A stretch of 28,789 nt of DNA from an uncultured Clostridia bacterium. GTDB taxonomy: Bacteria > Bacillota > Clostridia > Christensenellales > Pumilibacteraceae. Location: NCBI GenBank assembly GCA_947627075.1, contig CANQUR010000004.1, forward strand, positions 1 to 28,789, written 5' to 3'. The notes beneath the pieces are model-generated. The model was not told where the DNA came from, made no database searches, and was given only the letters and a program-made list of their open reading frames with translations. The stretch's first letter is position 1, and each line of letters opens with the position of its first letter. Positions 24,739 to 28,789 of this stretch are shown in pieces. A program made the position numbers and the translations under genes.

Positions 24739-25968
24739 ATGCTTTTAGTTAAAAACATAGGAGTTCTTCAAACTCCTTTGGGCGTACATAGCCTTAAGGG
24801 AAGCGCTCAAGCCGAAAATCTCAAACTCCGCAATGCAGCTGTAGCAATCAGCGACGGAAAAATAACCGCAATTTACAAGGATGGCGAACTTCCCAAGCTC
24901 TCGGATGATATACAAGTGATCGATGCGGAGAATTGCCTTGTTACGCCGGGACTTGTCGATTGCCATACTCACTTGGTGTTCGGCGGTTGGCGTCACAACG
25001 AGATCCCCCTCAAATTAGGCGGAGCCACGTATCTCGATATACTCAAAGCCGGAGGCGGAATACTCGATACCGTTCGCCATACTCGCGAAATGAGCGAGGA
25101 CGAATTGTACTTTAAGAGCAAGGGCTTTATCGATGAAATGTTGCACCTCGGGGTTACTACCGTGGAGTCAAAGAGCGGATATGGGCTCAATCTGAAAGAC
25201 GAATTGAAAATGCTTCGCGTCAACAAAAGACTTGACAAAAATACTCCGATCGATGTAGTGTCCACATTTTTGGGTGCGCATGCGATCCCGCCCGAATACT
25301 CCGATAGACCAGACGAATACATAGATTATTTGTGTGAAGTCGTTTTGCCCGAGGTCAAACGCAACGACCTTGCGGAATTTTGCGATGTTTTTTGCGAGGA
25401 TTCGGTTTTTGATGTGGCGCAAAGCAAAAAGATGCTGCTTGCAGGTCGCAAATTGGGGCTTGGCTCCAAGATCCATGCCGACGAAATAGAGGCGATAGGC
25501 GGTGCGGTGCTTGCGGGTGAGTTGGGAGCCGTTTCGGCGGAACATCTGATTGCTACCGATGAGCGCGGCATGGACAGCATGAGAGAGGGCGGCGTCACGG
25601 CGGCGCTTTTGCCCGCGACATCTTTTTACCTCGGCAAAACGTATGCGCCCGCTCGCGAAATGATCAAAAAAGGCATACCCGTCGCAATTGCCTCCGATTT
25701 CAATCCCGGGTCGTGTCCTTCGTTAAATTTACAGTTTGCCATCAATCTCGGCTATCTCAAGTATCGAATGCTTCCGGAGGAGATCCTTACGGCTGTTACG
25801 CTTAACGCTGCTTGCGCAATAGCGAGAGGCGAGAGTATAGGCACGATCGAAATAGGCAAACAAGCCGACCTTGTTATATGGAACGCTCCGAATTTCGAAA
25901 TGGTATGTTATCGTTTCGGTAGCAATCAAATAAAAAAAGTAATCAAAAAAGGAGAAATTTTACAATGA
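24739..25968 (+). CDS. hutI: Imidazolonepropionase
   Basis: This 409-residue metal-dependent amidohydrolase opens the ring of 4-imidazolone-5-propionate to give N-formimino-L-glutamate. The metal-binding motif GLVDCHTHLVFGG is followed by FLGAHAIPPEY, KIHADEIEAIGG, SAEHL and ASDFNPGSCPS, all typical of HutI. Length is normal. GGAG lies 6 bp before the ATG, 13 bp after ftcD. Its stop overlaps the fchA start (ATGA), giving translational coupling. The reaction comes before FtcD although the gene lies after it. Confidence 0.96.
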   Translation: MLLVKNIGVLQTPLGVHSLKGSAQAENLKLRNAAVAISDGKITAIYKDGELPKLSDDIQVIDAENCLVTPGLVDCHTHLVFGGWRHNEIPLKLGGATYLDILKAGGGILDTVRHTREMSEDELYFKSKGFIDEMLHLGVTTVESKSGYGLNLKDELKMLRVNKRLDKNTPIDVVSTFLGAHAIPPEYSDRPDEYIDYLCEVVLPEVKRNDLAEFCDVFCEDSVFDVAQSKKMLLAGRKLGLGSKIHADEIEAIGGAVLAGELGAVSAEHLIATDERGMDSMREGGVTAALLPATSFYLGKTYAPAREMIKKGIPVAIASDFNPGSCPSLNLQFAINLGYLKYRMLPEEILTAVTLNAACAIARGESIGTIEIGKQADLVIWNAPNFEMVCYRFGSNQIKKVIKKGEILQ

Positions 25969-26591
25969 AATTAACAACTATGACCGTATCGTCATATATT
26001 GATTTATTGAACTCGGATGCTCCGGCACCCGGAGGCGGAAGCGCCAGCGCACTTTGCGGCGCACAAGGTGCCGCTCTTGCCGCAATGGTGGCAGGACTTA
26101 CCATCGGCAAAAAGAAGTACGAGAATGATCAGGAACTTTGTGCAGAGATGGCAAAAAAAGCGGCGGAGCTCAAGGATAAGTTCCTTGTGCAAGTAGACAA
26201 GGACACCGAAGCGTTCAACCTCGTTTCGGCTGCGTTCAAGCTCCCCAAGGAGACCGATGAGCAGAAGGCGGCGCGAAAAAAGGCTATCGCCGACGCAACG
26301 CTTATCGCAACACAGGTTCCGTATGAAACAATGGGGCTTTGTCTCGAGGCGCTTGCTTGCACAAAAGAGCTCATAGGACACAGCAATACCAACGCGGCGA
26401 GCGACCTCGGCGTTTCCGCGCTTGATCTTATCGCTTGCATGAAGGGGGCTTGGCTCAACGTGCTTATCAATCTCGGTGGACTCGAGGACGCAAATAAGGC
26501 AGACGAATTCAAAAAACTCGGCGAAAAGATGGTCCTCGAAGCTCAAAAGCAAGCAGACGAAATTTACAACGAAACACTTAAAATTTTATAA
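25965..26591 (+). CDS. fchA: Formimidoyl-/methenyl-tetrahydrofolate cyclodeaminase (FchA-type)
   Basis: This 208-residue soluble protein of the cyclodeaminase/cyclohydrolase family has the N-terminal signature APAPGGGSASALCGAQGAAL, ending in the Gly-rich folate-binding turn. In this setting it should convert 5-formimino-THF to 5,10-methenyl-THF and ammonia after FtcD. Related FchA proteins are annotated as methenyl-THF cyclohydrolase, so either or both activities are possible. It is coupled to hutI by an ATGA overlap, with AAAGGAG upstream. fhs follows 60 bp later. Confidence 0.9.
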   Translation: MKLTTMTVSSYIDLLNSDAPAPGGGSASALCGAQGAALAAMVAGLTIGKKKYENDQELCAEMAKKAAELKDKFLVQVDKDTEAFNLVSAAFKLPKETDEQKAARKKAIADATLIATQVPYETMGLCLEALACTKELIGHSNTNAASDLGVSALDLIACMKGAWLNVLINLGGLEDANKADEFKKLGEKMVLEAQKQADEIYNETLKIL

Positions 26592-26651
26592 TTTCTTTGA
26601 TGTTTCCGCCGCCTCGTTTGGCAAAAAATAAAAATGATAGAGGATGTATAG

Positions 26652-28246
26652 ATGAAAACCGATATAGAAATCGCTTCTGAAGTGAAATTGAAACCAATTA
26701 CCGAGATCGCCGCCTCGATAGGGATCGAGCCCGACTGTCTCGAGACCTATGGTAAATATAAGGCAAAGGTCACGGGGCAGGGCAACAAAAAAGGCAAGCT
26801 CATACTTGTCACTGCCATTAATCCTACGCCTGCGGGCGAGGGCAAGACCACGGTATCGATAGGTCTTGCGGACGGATTGAAAAGATCGGGCAAAAGCGTT
26901 TGCCTTGCCCTTCGCGAGCCGTCGCTCGGACCTGTTTTCGGTATAAAAGGCGGCGCAACGGGAGGCGGATACAGTCAGGTCGCGCCGATGGAAGATATAA
27001 ACCTTCATTTTACCGGCGATCTTCATGCGATAATGGCTGCCAATAATCTTCTTTCGGCGATTATTGACAATCATATTTATTGGGGCAACAATCTGAAAAT
27101 AAAGGAAGTTACATGGCATCGTTGTCAGGATGTAAACGATCGCGCATTACGCTTTATCAGGAGCGGAGTGGGCTTCGCGTGCGAGCGTGACGAACGTTTT
27201 GATATCACCGCAGCCAGCGAGGTTATGGCGATCTTATGCCTTTCAAAAGATATTGATGATCTCAAGAGGCGCCTCGGCAATATCGTCGTCGGTATCGATG
27301 AGGACGGTAAACGCATTACCGCACACGATCTCAACGCCGAAAATGCCATGACTATCCTTTTGAAGGATGCCATAAATCCGAATCTTGTTCAGACGCTTGG
27401 CGGCGTTCCCGCGTTTATTCACGGCGGACCGTTTGCCAATATAGCGCATGGGTGCAACAGTATTCGTGCTACGTTGACGGCTATGTCATATGCCGACTAC
27501 GTCGTGACGGAGGCAGGATTCGGGGCCGATCTCGGTGCGGAAAAGTTTATCGACATCAAATGTAGACTTTTCGGAATTTCGCCCGCTACGGTAGTTGTTG
27601 TGGCAACGCTTCGAGCGTTGAAGTGCGCCGGCGGCAAGATCGATAATTTGTCCGAACGAGACGATCAATGCCTCAAAAAGGGAATGGATAATCTCAAAAA
27701 ACATATCAAAAACATCACCGAAGTTTTCAAACTTCCTTGCGTTGTTGCGATCAACAGATTCGAGTCGGACGGCGAAGAAGAACTTGCCATTCTTAAAAAT
27801 GAAATAAAGGCTTGCGGTGTGCGAGCGGTTTGTACCGAATGCTTTGCAAAAGGAGGCGAAGGCGCATTGGAACTTGCCGAAGCGGTCGTCGATATGGCTA
27901 CGAACGAGACCTCTGCCGAATATGCATATTCGCTTGACGAAAGTATCGAGCAAAAGATAACCTCGGTCGCAAAAAAGATATACGGCGCGGACGGTGTGAT
28001 TTTTACCGACAAAGCAAAGGAAGATATCGCTCATTGTCCTCCCGGGTTGCCTGTTTGTATCGCAAAAACGCAATTTTCCCTGTCCGACAATCCCAAGCTT
28101 ATAGGGCGTCCGAAGTCATGTACAAGGCGGGCGCAGGATTTTTGGTGGCGATCGCAGGCAATATCATGCTTATGCCCGGACTTCCGCGTTCGCCGGGTGC
28201 CGAGCGCATGAGCATCAACGGCAAAACGATCAAAGGATTGTTCTGA
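26652..28246 (+). pseudogene. fhs: Formate--tetrahydrofolate ligase, frameshifted near the 3' end
   Basis: The gene encodes 10-formyl-THF synthetase, which in this operon would run in reverse to give formate, THF and ATP. The start (ATG 26652, AGAGGA 7 bp before) and the P-loop-like P60-A-G-E-G-K65-T66 are typical. The good frame runs to GRP at 28112 (residue 487), then reads 32 aberrant residues to a stop at 28211. The genuine C-terminus (SEVMYKAGAGFLVAIAGN to NGKTIKGLF) continues in another frame to 28246. The change equals a net loss of 1 mod 3. Comparison with the remembered family sequence suggests about 25 bases missing at 28107-28112 (inference). It could be a real mutation or an assembly error. 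A complete enzyme is usually about 555 residues. Confidence 0.85.
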
Positions 28247-28275
28247 TAAAAGAAAACCGATTTTCACGAGAAAAC

Positions 28276-28309
28276 ACAAAATGCAAATCCCGACGGATTT
28301 GCATTTTGT
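28276..28309 (+). terminator. Terminator of the hut operon
   Basis: A perfect 15-bp stem (ACAAAATGCAAATCC at 28276-28290 with its complement at 28295-28309) around loop CGAC. The core GCAAATCC/GGATTTGC is followed by ATTTTGT, which can act as the U tract. It sits 29 bp past fhs. An AT-only hairpin (ATATTTTTTT/AAAAAAATAT, 28352-28373) lies further on; the rest up to the metK promoter shows nothing I recognise. Confidence 0.7.
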
Positions 28310-28469
28310 ATATAAGATAAAGGTGCAAGCAGTATCTCGGCTATACGGTAGATATTTTTTTTGAAAAAAATATTTCTATCGAAAATCATATGAAAGTTCT
28401 ATGCGGCATTTTTGCAGTCGAATTTGAGTTTTTTATCGGCGGTACATTGGGAAAACAGACCGTAAATTC

Positions 28470-28498
28470 TTGACTATTGTAGGCGGATATTGTATAAT
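28470..28498 (+). promoter_or_regulatory. metK promoter
   Basis: TTGACT (28470-28475) and TATAAT (28493-28498) with 17-bp spacing. The start near 28505 leaves a leader of only about 38 nt, too short for a SAM riboswitch. Confidence 0.8.
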
Positions 28499-28542
28499 TA
28501 ATTGTTATAAGACGGTTAAGTACGGAAGGAAAGGAGTTACTT

Positions 28543-28789
28543 ATGAATAAAATAAAATTATTTTCAAGTGAAAGCGTAACGGAAGGTCATCCCGATAAAA
28601 TTTGCGACGCCATTGCAGACAATATCCTTGACGAGGCGCTTAAGGGCGATCCTATGTCGCGCGTTGCTTGCGAAGTTTGTTGCACTACGGGCATGGTCAT
28701 GGTAATGGGAGAGTTTACCACCGAACAATATGTGGACATTCCGCGCGTGGTGCGTAGAGTGGTAAAGGAGATAGGTTACAACGATCCGG
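28543..28789 (+). CDS. metK: S-adenosylmethionine synthetase, 5' part only
   Basis: The first 82 codons of metK are present; the gene runs off the window. The product makes S-adenosylmethionine from methionine and ATP. The N-terminus reads LFSSESVTEGHPDKICDAIA, the conserved ATP/methionine-binding start of the family, and EVCCTTGMVMVMGE follows. The ATG at 28543 has GGAAAGGAG 6 bp upstream. It has its own promoter after the hut terminator, so it is a separate unit. Confidence 0.96.
   Translation, partial: MNKIKLFSSESVTEGHPDKICDAIADNILDEALKGDPMSRVACEVCCTTGMVMVMGEFTTEQYVDIPRVVRRVVKEIGYNDP

Noticed and set aside
28499..28542. SAM riboswitch ahead of metK
   Set aside because: The predicted leader is about 38 nt and has no matching stems.

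Overview
The window looks like a chromosomal segment of an anaerobic Firmicute, most likely a Clostridia-type gut bacterium (inference). The reasons are a gyrB-gyrA tandem, a SpoVB/MurJ-superfamily flippase, strong purine-rich Shine-Dalgarno sites, a folate-coupled histidine fermentation operon of the clostridial type, and an ECF-type vitamin transporter subunit. Base composition is intermediate, with AT-rich intergenic regions.

Layout. (1) 1-6426: the 3' part of a membrane/surface operon. It holds the tail of an InlB-B-repeat protein, a DUF58 protein, a BatA-like vWA membrane protein and a 975-residue double-vWA membrane protein. The genes overlap or nearly abut, and a terminator follows. 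(2) 6670-11324: gyrB-gyrA with its own promoter and two tandem intrinsic terminators. (3) 11392-13903, minus strand: a FolT-like ECF S-component with an unusual N-terminal membrane extension, and a SpoVB-like flippase. (4) 13965-15716: a consensus promoter, a run of five hairpins that may be a small RNA or structured leader, a second promoter, a lipoprotein gene and ogt. (5) 15867-19277: initiator tRNA-fMet followed by what looks like a small accessory island. It contains strong hairpins, an inverted copy of the tRNA T-arm, a small unknown gene, four 23-bp repeats at an exact 33-bp period upstream of an AAA+/DUF4143 ATPase, and a membrane-anchored PD-(D/E)XK-like protein. (6) 19347-28309: hutD divergent from hutH-hutU-ftcD-hutI-fchA-fhs. 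(7) 28470-28789: promoter and 5' part of metK.

How it works together. The hut block encodes a route from histidine through urocanate, imidazolonepropionate and formiminoglutamate to glutamate, with the one-carbon unit passed to tetrahydrofolate. Fhs run in reverse would release formate and make ATP. The fhs gene carries a frame break near its 3' end as sequenced. A folate-type ECF S-component elsewhere in the window would fit an organism with high folate demand (inference).

The most unusual items are the 33-bp-periodic repeat array that runs into the ATPase promoter, the five-hairpin transcript candidate at 14000-14115, the fhs frameshift, the extended FolT-like protein, and the orphan membrane PD-(D/E)XK protein next to the tRNA. 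Many promoters here share a 17-bp spacer and an extended -10 (TGnTATAAT).
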